DNA of 64,000 bases from Lepidodermella squamata (lineage: Eukaryota > Gastrotricha): positions 4,216,001-4,280,000 of the forward strand of contig JBLDXI010000054.1 of NCBI GenBank assembly GCA_047495785.1. The letters are read 5' to 3'. Shown here in pieces: positions 47,981 to 61,115 of the stretch (positions within the stretch are counted from its first letter, which is position 1; the number at the start of each line of letters is the position of its first letter). The position numbers and the translations under genes are program-made. Below the pieces are notes generated by a model. It made no database searches, had not been told where the DNA came from, and worked only from the letters and a program-made list of their open reading frames with translations.

Positions 47981-50560
47981 AGTCTTTGAAGTGACTTGAA
48001 AGCGTATCAAACACTTAGTTCAATTCATATTGAATTTAGTTCAATTTATTTTGAAAATAAAATCGAAATATTTCCAATGCTGTCTTTTATTACCTGGAAA
48101 TCGGATCAATGTTGTTTACCCTCGCAAGACAGTGCCGCGTGAATAGCACATGCAGAAAAAATTGAAGAGGCAGCGATATCAAATTTTGCTACGGTAGAAA
48201 AACTACTGCAATTACGACTACGGAAAAACTACGGAAAAACTACGGCAATAACTACGGTAGAACTACGGTAGAAATTCCCTAAAGAGATGAATTTTTTCGA
48301 AATGTGACTTTAGGTATTTATGCTCCGGAGTCATACTCGAAGATGATGGGAGAGTAACTTGTAATGGTGTTGAACTCGACATGGATGGGAAAGGGGTCAA
48401 TTTGGGAGCACATCTTGCCTATAGGAATTGCATTTGGCGTTTGTGATGACGGTGAATGAAGAAGATCATTGGCGGGTGAAATGGTCGTCGATAACGGCAG
48501 TTGCGGTGAATAGGAATGTTTAAATATGAATATTATAATGTTGTTTTTAGCCATGTGCCCGGTGCATTTTTCTCGCGCGACAGCGTTGAATTATTATTTC
48601 ATACTGTAGTAATAATAATAATATTTAAGGGAATAACGCGCTCTCAGTTTTTCTTAGCCATCGTTATTGTAGATATAGAACGCAGTATATTCAGTGCTGA
48701 GCCGCGCACACCCTACAATATTTTTGTTTGTTGTCTCGTCCTACGATGCCTATCGATCTGCGAGCGGTCCGCCGCTTGTCGTCAAAAAGAAAACCACCGA
48801 TAATAAATACACGCTACGAACGGCAATAGAAAAATAAAAAACGGGCAGAGGCGCACACGCGCATGCACACATACACATACACACATACAAAACAAAAAAC
48901 GCACTTTCCAGCAACGATATCAGTCATAAACATATTGCGTGGGCATAATATTGGGTGACTACGAGATAGCGCCAAGTAATAAAGGAATAGTGTGGCAGTA
49001 GCCGGCAGTACATAACGCATAAAAAAAGGTTGTTTACCCTTTCTGTTTGGCCATCGATCGCAGCGCGCGCATAAATACTGGATATATGGATGCAGCATCG
49101 GTCTAACAACACGGCGCGCTCAGGCTCGCCCTGTACTCCGTGTATTCAGACTATATGCGTGTTTGCACCGAAAAATGTGTGTGCTTTTTGTGTTCTACAG
49201 TCGGTTTGTTGCCCCTACAAACATCGGCGTATAAATCATATTATTATTATTATTCCTAACATTTTATTTCGTCCGCCGTTCGCTCCACCCTGCCTGTATT
49301 TTTCTCCGTCCAATCAAGCTGCATACTTATTACATAAGCATACAACCGAAGCCTTCTCGTCAACAATAAACCAACAACTTTTGGAGCACCAAAATATAAA
49401 TATACACGCGAGCGATTTGCATCATCGCCGGCCTCTACCTAGAGAGCATCCTCGTTCAGCTTGCCGTGGCGTTCCAACCCGCGCCCTTGGTTGGCGCTAG
49501 AGGCACGTTTGTGTTTGCGCAACATGCATTTTAGCCTGTTGCTTTGATGATACTTTGCTTGACTACGTATCGTTTCGGCCGTAATTTTTTTCGAGATTTG
49601 AAACGACGCCAAACGTGAGCTGATGTTGTCTAACGGCCTAATCTGATTCAATGTTACTTCCTCGGTGTTTTTCAACCACTGTCTTTATTCAACGACCATA
49701 GTGTTGGCATATGGATGAATTTATTTTCTGCCTTCGGTCTCATTGAAGCTCGAGGTATTTTCAGCAAGGCTACTTGCCTACATGCTTATGTAGGCTGTTG
49801 CTGAAAATGCCATGGAATGGTCAGTTACTGGACGAGGTTTTCTGAAGGTTTGATGTGTCCTGAATTATAAATTCTGAATTATTTTTCATATAGGCAAATT
49901 CATAGAATTTATTGAATAATTCGCATCTTCCACGCGTCGCACATCGTTAAACTCTCAGCACTATTTCTGGCTGACGACTTCGGCTGTTGGCTTGAAGCTC
50001 GATGATAATTATTAAAACCTAATTTTGCAGTGACATGTAGTCATTTCTGCACCCAACTTTTTGAGTGAATTATTGGATGCAGTTCAAGTGATATTCTTCT
50101 AGTTTGTTATCAGCTGATTTACTAGAAAATATTCCCTCTTCATGTCTTCGAAATTCAACCTGCCGGATCGCTAACCGTGCATTCGTTTAAATTTTTGGGT
50201 ATATATTTTGCCTTTCTCTTAAGGTTTTTGTTCTTGAATAGATTCTTAATGCCAATTAATTTCCATTGAACACTCCAAGACTGAATTATCCCGTCGGCTA
50301 GAGTGAGCTGGACAATCAAAACCAGTTACAGCATCATGTTACTGCGCGTCGCTTTTTTCGACGAGCAATAAAAGCTGACGATTGAAAGTTTCCGCACAAA
50401 ATTGGCGAAATGTAAGTTCTCGATTGATTGCATAGTTTTACGGGAATCCGGGCTTTTTCGCGGTTTCTCGTGTGTTCTATTCGGGGCAGCTATTTGAATT
50501 AACTGCGATATTGATTCCTTTTTCTTCGAACTTTAGATAGCCGCTGCCTTGGCAAGTTGC
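47981..50560. other. Interval between recombinase-like gene and FoxP
   Basis: The first part is the recombinase-like 3'UTR with AATAAA at 48056. The minisatellite right copy lies at 48188-48272. Around 48830-48900 there are ACAC-rich simple repeats. A 3' splice site (ctttag ending at 50536) just before the FoxP start suggests a 5'UTR intron for FoxP. No other gene was recognised. Confidence 0.5.
48188..48272. repeat. Minisatellite built from ACTACGG units, right copy
   Basis: The 17-mer CTACGGAAAAACTACGG at 48218-48234, and again overlapping at 48229-48245, is identical to 43346-43362. Flanking CTACGGTAGAA units are also shared in type with the left array. Confidence 0.85.
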
Positions 50561-53500
50561 ATGGAAGTTGATGTCCCTACTGCACCCGTTTGCGAAAAAC
50601 AAAAACAAAAGCTTCAACTCGCGCTGATGAACGGTGAATCGCCGCGCAAACGGCAGCGTTGCGGCAACAATGACCAGTCACCGGTGGGCGGGGTCGCCAA
50701 GAACAAATCGCTGCCGGTCAGCAGCTCGGCGAACAGTACTGGCGAGCTGAGCAGTCCCGAGGGCGATAAGACTGCCTCAGCTCAGAACTTGGCGCTTGCC
50801 TTCGCCTCTTCATCGTCCTCACCCGGTTCAAACGTTGCGTCGACAGGTGGCCTTCTTTTGGCGTCTTCGGCCGGCGTCGTATCGACCAGCACTTCGCTGT
50901 CGACGGCTAATTCTAATCTTATTCAACACCCGGTTACTAGTTCATCAGCTGCGGCTGCGCATGTCGACGACAAGCAGCAACAGCAAATTGTATCAAGTAG
51001 TACAGAAATGAATGCCCAGCTTCAGGTTGTTCTGCCTTACCCATTCTTGGGCGTAAAATTCAATTTTTTCGCTTTGTTCACCTTAGGCGCAATTGCAACA
51101 GCTAATGCTGCAGAATCAGCTTTTATCGCTTATTCAGCAACAGCAGCAAAATCAGCAGCAGCAGCAACAACTTCTGCAGCAAAGAGGTTCGATAAATGTG
51201 CTTTTTTGTACTCGTGAAGCCACATTTGAGCAGTTAGATAAAGAAGATTATTTTCTTTGCAAAGATCAAAGGATTGTTTTAGGACACGTATTCATTTTTT
51301 ACGCTAATGATATTGCGGGTCGACCTTCGAAGTGGTGGATTAATTTACGTGTTCTGACATTTCAGTGACCCACTTTTTGACGTCCCCAATCTCTGGTACC
51401 GAAACAAGCCAGGCGGATGCAAAGCATTCTTTGTTCCAAAAATCACCAACAGCTGGCCTTCATTTTGGCGTATCGGGAAATGACCGGTTTCTATCACCTT
51501 CGGTCTCGGCGGAAGCCTCGGCAACTGCGAACGGCTCCTTAGCTGCCTTACTACCTCTGTTGACCGGGCAACAACAAGCACAACAATCTCATCTCAACCT
51601 GAATAATATCACTGGTTGGTTTTCGAGTCAAGAAGATGTCTCTCCCTATGTGCATGATTTACTTGCAGATATTTTGCTGCGATGTGGCACCGCAAATTTA
51701 ACCGGTTCGCCACTCAGCAGCAAGGTTTCAATCGGAGGAAGTACCTCAACCCCGCAGACGCCTGCAGCATCCGCTAATCAAATCGCATCTCACTTGTTTC
51801 AGTCAACCGCAGAACACCAGTCAGCTTCGTCTAGCACCAACTGTAGTAGTTTTCAGTCTTCTTCTTCTGGTCTTTACGCACATGGCGTCTGCCGATGGCC
51901 TGGCTGTGAGACTATCTGCGAAGGCCCGGACGCTTTTTCTCGGTATTAAAAACTTACTTAAGTTTTTATTTATTTCTTAAACCCTGTCTTTCAAATTACA
52001 GGCATTTGTCCGACATGCATCCTCCTGATGAGAAAGCGGCGGCACAAACATGCGTACAGGTACGGAGTAGCTGATTTTTTGTTGTTTATTCATTTTTGAT
52101 CAATTGATTTTAATATAGGCGCAAATAGTGACTCAGCTCGAAGAACAGCTGAACCGCGAAAAGCGGCGCTTTGAAGCTATGATGAGTTACCTTCAGTTGG
52201 CGAAGTCGACAGGAAGCGCGGCAGCGGCTTTCATTTCGCCCAGCGTGACGACGGCTAGTGGAACTAACGCTGGCGTGGCGACGTCTCTTAACGGCGGTGC
52301 AAGTACCGTTTTCTCATCGTTAAGCTCGCAGCCAGCACAATTGGCGGCTTTTTTACCCGGTTCCTCGGCTTCACAAATGAATGTTGCGAATTCCACGTCA
52401 GCTATTGCTGCCGCTGCTAACCTACTGGCGGCTGCGGCGTCAGTCGTTGGAGCTGGTGGCGCGAATCCTTCGCTAGCTCTCGCGGGAAACATGGCTGGTG
52501 TGACGCCAGTTGCACCGAATGCGACGACTTCTAACGCAAGCGCTCAGTCGAACCACCAGTTGCCGCGAGTCGAGTCAGAAATCGCCGGTCAACGGTCTTC
52601 TGGCTCAGGTTAGTTTTGAGCATTCACAAATTATAAATTATGTGCCTACATGCGTTTCTTTGATTTTTAGCTGCTACTCTGTTGCGTTGTGCCGCTGATA
52701 CGCCTACGACCGGCCATATGACTTCGCAAGCTGCCTTCCCATCCAGTGGGTCGTTTGAAGCTAACTCAGACGGGAAGTCGATGACGCCTACTGCGGCAGC
52801 CAGGACTGATGACGTTGATGTCGATGACACCTCGGTGCCGATGAAAAAGTCTCCTACGTCGTCGATCAACAACCAGTCGGAGACGTCAGCCTCGGTTACA
52901 CAGTCGCAGAGCAAGCGCCGACCGTCTGATAAAACCACTGCGGTGCCGTTATGTACAGGTACAGCCGAGCTGGATTTTAAATTTTCTAGTCTGATATGTT
53001 GCTGTTGAATACTACTAGATATCGAGAGGAATCGCGAGTTCTATCGGACCCGAGATATTCGCCCTCCTTATACGTACGCCTCGCTTATTCGTCAGGCTAT
53101 AATCGAGTCGCAAAATAAGCAGCTAACGCTTAACGAGATTTATCAGTGGTTCCAAATGACCTTTGCCTATTTCCGACGAAATGAAGCGACATGGAAGGTA
53201 CGTATCATATCGCTTTCCATCATCTAGTAACCCTTGGAAAAACTTGTTTCCATCAAGAAAACATGTTCAATTATTAGCATATTATTAGCTAGAAAATACA
53301 ATTTTTTGTTTTCTCAGAACGCTGTTCGGCACAATCTTTCGCTTCACAAATGTTTCATGCGCGTCGAGAACGTGAAAGGTGCCGTTTGGACGGTGGATGA
53401 TGGCGAATTTTACAAGCGCCGTTCCGCCAAAATGTCGCTCAGTCCGTTGCGCTTCAAACGGCCTGGCGCCGAAGAAACCAACGGCATGAACTCAGCGGCG

Positions 53501-54104
53501 CTCTACGAGGATGAGTGTGAAGACGGTGAGGGTGATGATGGTGCCGATTTCAAGCGGTCAGAGAGTGTCGACAATATGGACGCCGATGAAGATGAAGAAT
53601 TGGAGATAGTACTGTATCCTCGTAACGGTCCCGATGACGGCTCTTCCGATAACAATGCTTCAGCTGGAAACGGTGTCAAAAACGAGCCTTTTTCCGATAG
53701 CTATCAGAGGTAATACCAAAAACTATAAATCCAGAATCGGTGAATTTGGTTGGAAGCACTTGGTCCAAAAAAACTACATGAAGGCTACTAAAATTGTCAG
53801 AACTTCAATATTTAATATACTCTTCCTTCTCTGTTTCAGTAAAGACGACAAGAACTGTCCCGGAAACACCTGCGATTCGATGGCTAGTCGTTCACAATCT
53901 AGCACCGGCGACGACCGTGATGGCGATGTATCGGCAGATAATGACGAAGCAGAGAAGCAGAATGAGAAGCGCGACAACTCCCGCCCAGCTCGTCGATGCA
54001 AGGAAGACGCGCCATGTGACATCAGAACCAACAAACGGCACAACGCTGTATCAGTGTATGAGACGAGCGAAGTTTGTATCGTTTCTGGTTCGAAGACAAG
54101 CTAA
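50561..54104 (+). CDS. FOXP: Forkhead transcription factor FoxP
   Basis: FoxP proteins are dimeric DNA-binding repressors. Exons 50561-51025, 51087-51186, 51366-51942, 52002-52059, 52119-52608, 52671-52958, 53019-53197, 53318-53709 and 53840-54104 give 937 aa. In order: a Ser/Ala/Gly-rich N-terminus, a glutamine-rich tract ([20 protein letters not shown]), the FoxP C2H2 zinc finger around 365-390 ([15 protein letters not shown], then HLSDMH), a leucine zipper ([20 protein letters not shown]), and the forkhead domain around 665-755 ([44 protein letters not shown]). The tail is acidic then basic and Ser-rich. The zinc-finger plus zipper arrangement with a forkhead is specific to FoxP. The ATG at 50561 follows a likely 5'UTR acceptor. 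Confidence 0.96.
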
Positions 54105-55770
54105 AAACTGTCAGTGCTTTGCAACCTTGGCCAAGCAGAATGATGAACTAGTTCTATTTTCTGCGAAAAACAATTATAGGATTGCAACGGATAAGTTATT
54201 TCTTGTATCTGCCGTGAGGTTGTTCCAATTGTCTCCGGTCGCTTAGGCCTATCTACTCTGCACCACGTTAAATTTGATGAAAATAGCTCATCGCCGATTC
54301 TAGCGAGGATAAGCAATCATTAAAAAATTGTATCGAAAATCCACTTTGGCCGTATTTTCTCATGTTTACCTCGTCTTCTGTCGCAAATTTTACTTCGGCT
54401 ATTTGCGGTTTCACATTTATTCGGTGTTGATGTTGAGTTATTATAACGTGACTGCATTCGATAAATTATGCGAAGTCGATACGAGGCGCTCTTGAGTCGT
54501 TACATGTTTAGTTGTTTTGTTGTAAACTTCTACTAATCTAGATGTTGTTATTAAAGGTGGCGTTTTCTCTGGAGGAGATACACGGTTAAAATATATACAG
54601 TAGTCTATCTCTCGCTCTCGCGCTCTCTCTCATCGGAAACTCGATTTTCGCATTGTATCATTAATCGTTCCGTGCTGGTCATCTGTCATTCTCCCACATT
54701 CAAACAATATTTTGAGAACGATGAGTTCATTGTGTTTGAAAAAATCATTATACCAGTTGCTATACCTCAGGCTTTTCGTTGTACCTTCGTGATTTGTGAT
54801 TTTCGTAATACCGTACTCCTAAAATGATGGATAAATATATTTTGTTCGGTTCTTCTATTTTCTACTTCGGAAATGTGAGTGAGATGTAAAGTGTGTGCGA
54901 TCAATAGTAGCAATCGTCACTGCAGATGATGAAAATCCAACTAAGGCGGATGCAGATTCTTTTTTTGGAAGCGCCGTCAGAAATACTACAATAAAGCAGT
55001 TGGTAATTTCATGTTCGTTTCCTGAATCTTCTTAATCAGAGAAGTTCATTGACAACCTATTTATGTAGTGAACCTGATCATGCGTGTCTTTGCGTAACGG
55101 TTTCGCTATCTCGATTGCTTATAAATCATTACTTATTTGCTTGCGAAGACAAAGTTATTTTTTTATTGTTTTGGAAGACACATAAGAAGTAAAGTCATTT
55201 TATAAAAAAATTGTGTTGCTTGATTTCAACTTGATTTCCCCTAGAAACCTTAAAACAAAACCGCTGATACGCTTTGAAAATCGAGTGCACATTTATTTTT
55301 CGGTAGAACATACTAAATTATACAAATTTAGACAAGAAAATGTCGACGCGAGAAGAAGATACGTGACGCCAACTTCGGCTACAGAAAATTAATCAAGAAT
55401 CATAATAGGCCGGATACTTCACACAAATTTGGGAATGCATCACCCATTGCAGTAGCAAGTACATTGCACCGTAATTTTCGATGCTATGCCAAGCAAATAC
55501 CAACATGTGGCCGTATAAAGAGGTTGCAATGAATATACCGATTTTGATGATGAAAACAGACCGAAAATAAAGCTAGCCAAAACGATCACAAGTATTACAT
55601 CAATTGTCTACTAGATAGAATGAGAATAGAATCATGCTTTGAACATGGATAATGATTTGCCATATCGATTCTTCTATTGCACATGGGCAATTTTTCATTA
55701 GTACAATCAAACAGGTTTAAAATAACGGTCATCACGTGGTTAAGAAAGCGTAGCCTGGTGAGTGTAACAA
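54105..55770. other. Convergent 3' region between FoxP (+) and ATP6AP2 (-)
   Basis: No gene was recognised. It should contain the FoxP 3'UTR and, beyond it, the 3'UTR of the minus-strand ATP6AP2. A CT-rich run lies near 54605-54632. Confidence 0.5.
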
Positions 55771-56875
55771 CTACAAATCTTTCTTGATTCTGCTCGCTGT
55801 CATGCGATAAATAATACCGTCTTTACCGGGGTCCATAAACCAGATACAATAAGCTACGCTGGCGATGGTTAGGCCCATGGCGATCATGAACCACAGAATA
55901 ATATTAAAAATAACGGGATAGTCGTCACTGTAGGTAATACCGACGTTTAATTCTTTGGGAGAGGGTTCTCCAAGTGCGCCAGTGGACGCGGGTTTTTCTC
56001 CCGCCTGACGTCTCACACGCTCAAGTCCTTTGCCAGATTCAGATAAAGAGACGATGGCTACCACCACAACGTCTTCACCAAGGCTTGAGACAAGGTTCTG
56101 AACGAAGCCATCTATTAGCTCCTCTGTGCCTGGAACTAATGCCATCTTTGGAGCTGAAACAAAAATTGGTCCCTGTCGATGATTAGCGCTAATTGACTTC
56201 ACCTGTAAATCGTAAGTATATCGTAAGCAAGATAATGCAATAGACAGTGACTTACCAGTTCTTCAACCTCCGACAGAGCCAACGAAACTTGCAATGGCTC
56301 AGGCGAGGCACTCGCATCGGAAGACATATCAATGGCATGAACGAGGTCGCCGAAGAAGGCCGTCACATCGGAGAACAGTTTTTGCGTGTTCACCGGCGAT
56401 GAAGTCTGTCCACAACACATATACACGTTCATAAAATGGCAAATACAAACGACTAGTACCTGAACTGAAGATGCATAGGATTGCAGTTTCATAGAGTCAG
56501 CTGATTCAAACGGCAAAATCACAAAGTTCTTCGGAGACTTCAAGCTTGTTTTCACAACTTCGATCCCCAACTTCTGCTGAAAAAATGCACATTCAACTTA
56601 GCAATCAATTGCAACCGCAAAATTACGCTACATTTGAGGCAGGCATGCCAGACATGCCTTTGATCAGAGACAAAAACTCATCACCATCAATTGACGTGAC
56701 TCCTTCGAGACGGTACCTCAGATAAGAAGGCGTATTTATAAATGCCACTTGGTTCGCGGTCGCAACTGCATATAGAAGTCAAAATGTGATAATAAATATT
56801 GAAATGAAACTATATCACAAACTGACCTGCAACGCAGGCTGCAGCTAAAATCGTTAGCAAATGAACCCTTCGCAT
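55771..56875 (-). CDS. ATP6AP2: ATP6AP2 / (pro)renin receptor, V-ATPase accessory protein
   Basis: This is a single-pass membrane protein needed for V-ATPase assembly. Exons in transcript order are 56875-56827, 56765-56632, 56576-56460, 56405-56256 and 56202-55771, giving 293 aa. The start MRRVHLLTILAAACVA is a clear signal peptide. The luminal domain includes NQVAFINTPSYLRYRLEGV and QKLGIEVVKTSL. A furin-type site RVRR is followed by a short stalk, then the conserved transmembrane stretch (VIFNIILWFMIAMGL) and cytosolic tail WFMDPGKDGIIYRMTASRI. The C-terminal signature is diagnostic. It is shorter than the human protein (350 aa), mainly in the luminal part. RVRR fits the known proteolytic maturation of this family. 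Confidence 0.95.
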
Positions 56876-58798
56876 CCTAACGATTCCTATATTTTAATTA
56901 GGAAATTTGATAGACATATATATATTCAAGAGGCTTTTCATAAAATAGCAGGCAACTCTTTCTTCTCTACTTTTTCCGATTTTTCTCTGGTGGTTTGAGT
57001 AGTTCGAGTTGCCGACCCAAACATACATAGCGGTTCTCGCGTCTGGTAAGCTAGGATCTGAGACTGAAGTACCTATCATACGGCAATACGAATACAGGCA
57101 GCGGATAGAATTTATGAGCGCCGCCGCCTGTCTACTCGTGAATACTGGGGCTTCAGCTTCAGGTTGAGGGCGTTAGAGCCGCCGCACACGGGTATTGCGA
57201 CACAAATAGTAATTAAAATAAATAAGAAAAAATATATTGCGGCTCTACTGTGAACTGCGATATATTGAGTCGTATCCTCGAAAATTTGAGGAGAATCCTA
57301 GATGTCCTAGAGGGCCTTCGGGCTTCCAATGAAATTTCTTTTTTCGAGGTCCAAGCCGAGTAACGTTAACGCAGCTGGAGGAGTGCCGTTGGCATTTTAA
57401 GCCGTGGTTTTCGGGAATACCACCGATAAACAGCAATGCGATCACAAAAACATGATATTCGCACATTGGGATTTACTCTGAGAGGCATATGAATTATCCT
57501 GAGAAGGACCAACTGATTCATCAACGCACAATAAACATGCAACAGGCCTCCTACAATGGGGTACGAAGTATTCAACACTTGGTCCAGTGTTTCCCGCATT
57601 CAATTGGACTGCCTTCAATTACTGAGTTAAGGCTCGGGTATCTCTCTTCGACTCCGGCCTCATAAAATATGAGAAGTTGCACTGAGTGTCACCTATCCTT
57701 TTTCACGCGCCTCAAACGCTAAATAGAATCACGCACTTTGGTTTCAATTGCTTTTGAAAAGCAACTGAAGCATATCAAATATAAAATATCAAGCAAATCC
57801 TCGAGATGATTTGGTATTTGGCGCATCTATGAATCAAGAGTTTATGTAATTGGGAAGCTTATCTGGGTTAATTCATTCATTTTTATAACCGCCTGCTGTC
57901 TCGGAATGAAAGTCCCATCTAGGCGGGTTTCCGGAAGCTCCGAGCCCGTCAAATCGATTATTGGGGCCAGCAAGGATACAAAATCAGAAGCTAAAATCTA
58001 GGAGCTTTGATATGAATCACTGCCTCTAATGCTGCTTAGCAAGTAACATTTCAAATTTCAATGTTTCGTGATCATGCTCTCTGGACGCAATAGGAGAACT
58101 TGGATGAAATGTAGAATGGCTGGGCTCTAAGCGAGCAGAAAACTTCCACGACGAGCAGTATGTTAACTCTTCGTGGTAATCTGCCTAAATTCCGTGCCAG
58201 GTTCAGCACACATTATCAGTCGCAACTCAAGAATCAGAAATCAAGCGACCGCCCTGAGGGCCCCAGAAACCTGTCTTCTCGCCTCTCGAAAAAAGCTAAC
58301 CAAAATCTCCCGGCACAATTTCAGTCAAAACAAACTTGAAGCATAAATATAATTATTTTTCAACAGGCTGGTGAAAGTTCAAGTAAATTGTTAAACAGAA
58401 TTTGACTGCGGAAAAATGATTTATCTCCCAAATCCGCGCGCGAATGCGCGCTTAGTTTCAAGTCTTGAGGTCAGGATCTCTCGGCGATTGATGATAGGCA
58501 ATGCGTCGTCGTGATGACCTTGAGATGCCTTTGAATGCAGAGAGAGTTGAAATGGTTGTAGAATCAATGGCGTGATCAAATATCTTCAACTTGACACCCA
58601 GTCGTCATTCATAGTGGACATTCTCATTGTAAAGGCGCAGGGCGCAGCGTGTACCGACTGGCGAAGAAACTAAGATACATAGATTTTACAACATGCTTTT
58701 ACTTGTGCATTGAAGGATATGAACTGAAACACATAATGTGCTAGTTTTTTAAGTTTTATGCTCAAAGTAATCAAATTGTTTTATGATACTTCATGAGC
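56876..58798. other. Divergent intergenic region
   Basis: ATP6AP2 (-) and the next gene (+) are transcribed away from each other, so both upstream regions lie here. No gene or structured repeat was recognised. Confidence 0.5.
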
Positions 58799-60005
58799 AT
58801 GGAAAGGAATATTTGGGATTCCATCGGAGACATCTTGCCGTTGCGAGGAGAAAATAAAAAGAAAATACGAACACACGTGCCAGTCCGAGTTGGCAGTCTA
58901 AAATTGCCAATACTTACCCTGCCATCTGTAAAAAAGTAAGTAAAACTCCACTAATTCCATGTTGACTTCGGTTAGACATAAACTCGTAGGTTAGATAGGG
59001 TCAGCTTGACAATTCAGGTCTTATTTCTCATTTCATTAGAAGGCAAAGCATAGCCACATTTTTACCTGTATCCGATAAAATCAACTCCACAATGCTGAAT
59101 AATCTCGATGGTTAGGTAGAAATATATCAGTACTGTGCGACGAGTGGGCATCGCGGGCGCAGCTCTTTTAACATAGTGTTTCATTCTTAATTTTGCTCGT
59201 TGCGCTGTCAAATTCATAATAAAAGTTGAAAATTAATTACAGGAGAACATTGCCTCTTCCCCGTTCGCATTATGAAGCCGTTTTTGGAACTGAAGCGCGC
59301 GGCATGGAATCTCCCAAGTTTTTATCTCTCTCTGCGACGAATATCCTACAAACAGTAGCTGCATCTTGCTTATCCCTTGGTGTGAATAAAGCTGCTGCAC
59401 TACTAACGGAACGCATTGACTCTGAGCAAGCGGTCGATGATTCTAGTGATAATTCTAATGACATAATGTCGGGTGAAATGTCTGGCGAAAACGATCATCG
59501 TAGTGAGTCAGTTTCGCAAATCCTTACTTTGAAGAGAAAAATGCGCGTTCCTGAAGACTTGATTGCAATTCAGAACAATGACATTGGCATACATGATGCG
59601 GAAACTATTTATCCGATTGCCACGAATGCTGGCTTCAAGGTTCGAACTGTAGCTGAATTGAAACGTAAAACTTTCATGGAAATGCTAACTAAAAGCGATC
59701 ATAACGCTTTTTTCAAATCCCTGGGTTTGCGGCGTAAGCAATCACTCAACCCTTCCAAATGCACTGCTATGCATGAACTTATCGACTGTCAATCACCTGA
59801 TAAAATTTGGATTGGGAACCGTCTATGTGATCGAAAGTTAGGTATGTGTTCATCTAATTCCTTAGACTTGCTCAGTTGATATGCTTATTTTGCAGTTTCG
59901 AAGCAAGTTCTCTGCCTCGCATCGTCCGATGGCTTCATCACGGATCGTTCAATATGTCAAATATCGAGAAATGAACGGAAAACTAAAGCTAGGCTGTTGC
60001 CATGA
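58799..60005 (+). CDS. Unrecognised basic protein
   Basis: Exons 58799-58935, 59243-59841 and 59896-60005 join in frame to 281 aa. I do not recognise a family. The N-terminus is basic and Pro/Leu-rich (GENKKKIRTHVPVRVG, LPSVKKRTLPLPRSHYEAV). A helical segment (SATNILQTVAASCLSLGVNK) is followed by an acidic Ser/Asp-rich linker, a basic segment (ILTLKRKMRVPEDL), and a C-terminal part with several cysteines (LCDRKLVSKQVLCLASSDGF). No signal peptide or membrane segment is seen. AATAAA at 60115-60120 fits the 3' end. The first intron is 307 nt, the second 54 nt. Exon phase agreement supports a real gene. Confidence 0.7.
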
Positions 60006-60213
60006 ATTACACTCCCTTCATTCAATGGATGTCTTCTCCTGGTCGTCGCTGCCTTTCATTTGATTTATACTCAATTTTACAGAATTTTTACAAGTAATCA
60101 GTAAAGATGAAAGAAATAAAAGTATGATTTGAAGGAAAACGAACCGTTTAGTACTGAACTTTTTAGATTCTAAATATTTAATTCAGCGATTTTAATTTCT
60201 CCCAAATAACCGT
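60006..60213. other. 3'UTR of the unrecognised gene
   Basis: AATAAA lies at 60115-60120, about 110 bp after the stop codon, and the inverted-repeat element starts at 60214. No reading frame of interest is present. Confidence 0.6.
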
Positions 60214-60640
60214 TATACCGTAAATTGGGGTGACTTTGCACAGTGGGGTGACATTAGCTTACCAAAATGGGGTGACTTGAGCATATCAAAAATCGAAGGT
60301 AGATAGGTAAAGACCCCATGAGTAGGGTACCGTTGAATAGCCTGAAAGACGGGTTCTCCGAAAATGGCATATGATTTTCATTTATGAGGCGGACTGGGTT
60401 GAGCAGCGACGGAAGTTCTACCGAAAATAACAAAATTCGACAATTTTACCCAAACCTTACCTCTAATTTCTTGTCCCGAAATAGGTTGTATTGATGTGCA
60501 TTGTACATATCTAGAGTGGCCTTTTCTTGGGCTATCCAACAGTACCCCACTCATCGGGTCTTAACTTATCCACCTTCGATTTTTGATATGCTCAAGCCAG
60601 CCCATTTTGGTAAGCTAATGTCACCCCAAGTTACGGTATA
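60214..60640. mobile_element. 427-bp foldback/MITE-like element with long inverted arms
   Basis: The left end TATACCGTAAATTGGGGTGA and the right end, read on the other strand, TATACCGTAACTTGGGGTGA, match. Inward, about 98 bp of each arm (about 60235-60340 and 60530-60620) are roughly 90 percent identical as inverted copies. The left arm repeats the motif tggggtgac three times and the right arm lacks one unit. The ends lie in TA-rich flanks, so a TA target duplication (mariner-like) is possible but ambiguous. No transposase is encoded. Confidence 0.8.
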
Positions 60641-61115
60641 TATCGCTTGCGAGAAATTTGCCTTTGTACCTGGGTTTTCTCATCTGATGCTTTTGTTTTC
60701 AAGTTGACCATTTACTATTATATCTGCACTAGAAGATAGTTAACTAAAAAGTCAGTTTTCGTGGTACGAATACACATTTTATTAGGAAACACCTATCAAA
60801 GCAAAGTTCAAATTGTGCAGACGCACGTTCAAACTTGTCCGCCAAGTCAGCCAAAATTATCAGAGAACAAAAGAGCTACCGCAGAAAGACTAAATAACCT
60901 AATAAGATGCGATGGTTTTATAATTTTTCTCCGCAGCAACAACATGCAAGACGTGTACAAACATTTTATCGCTAAAACAGATCCATAACCCCCAATCGGT
61001 AAAATTATTAACAGCGTTTGAATTCAACGCGCGACAAGAAGGTCTGTGGCACGCTGCTGGACGGTTGCAACCTGTGGGTTGATGAACGATAAGTATGAGA
61101 TATTGAATTCCAACT
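60641..61115. other. 3' flank of MELK-like gene
   Basis: The complement of AATAAA at about 60778-60783 is a candidate poly(A) signal for the minus-strand gene that ends at 61116. Nothing else is recognised. Confidence 0.4.
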
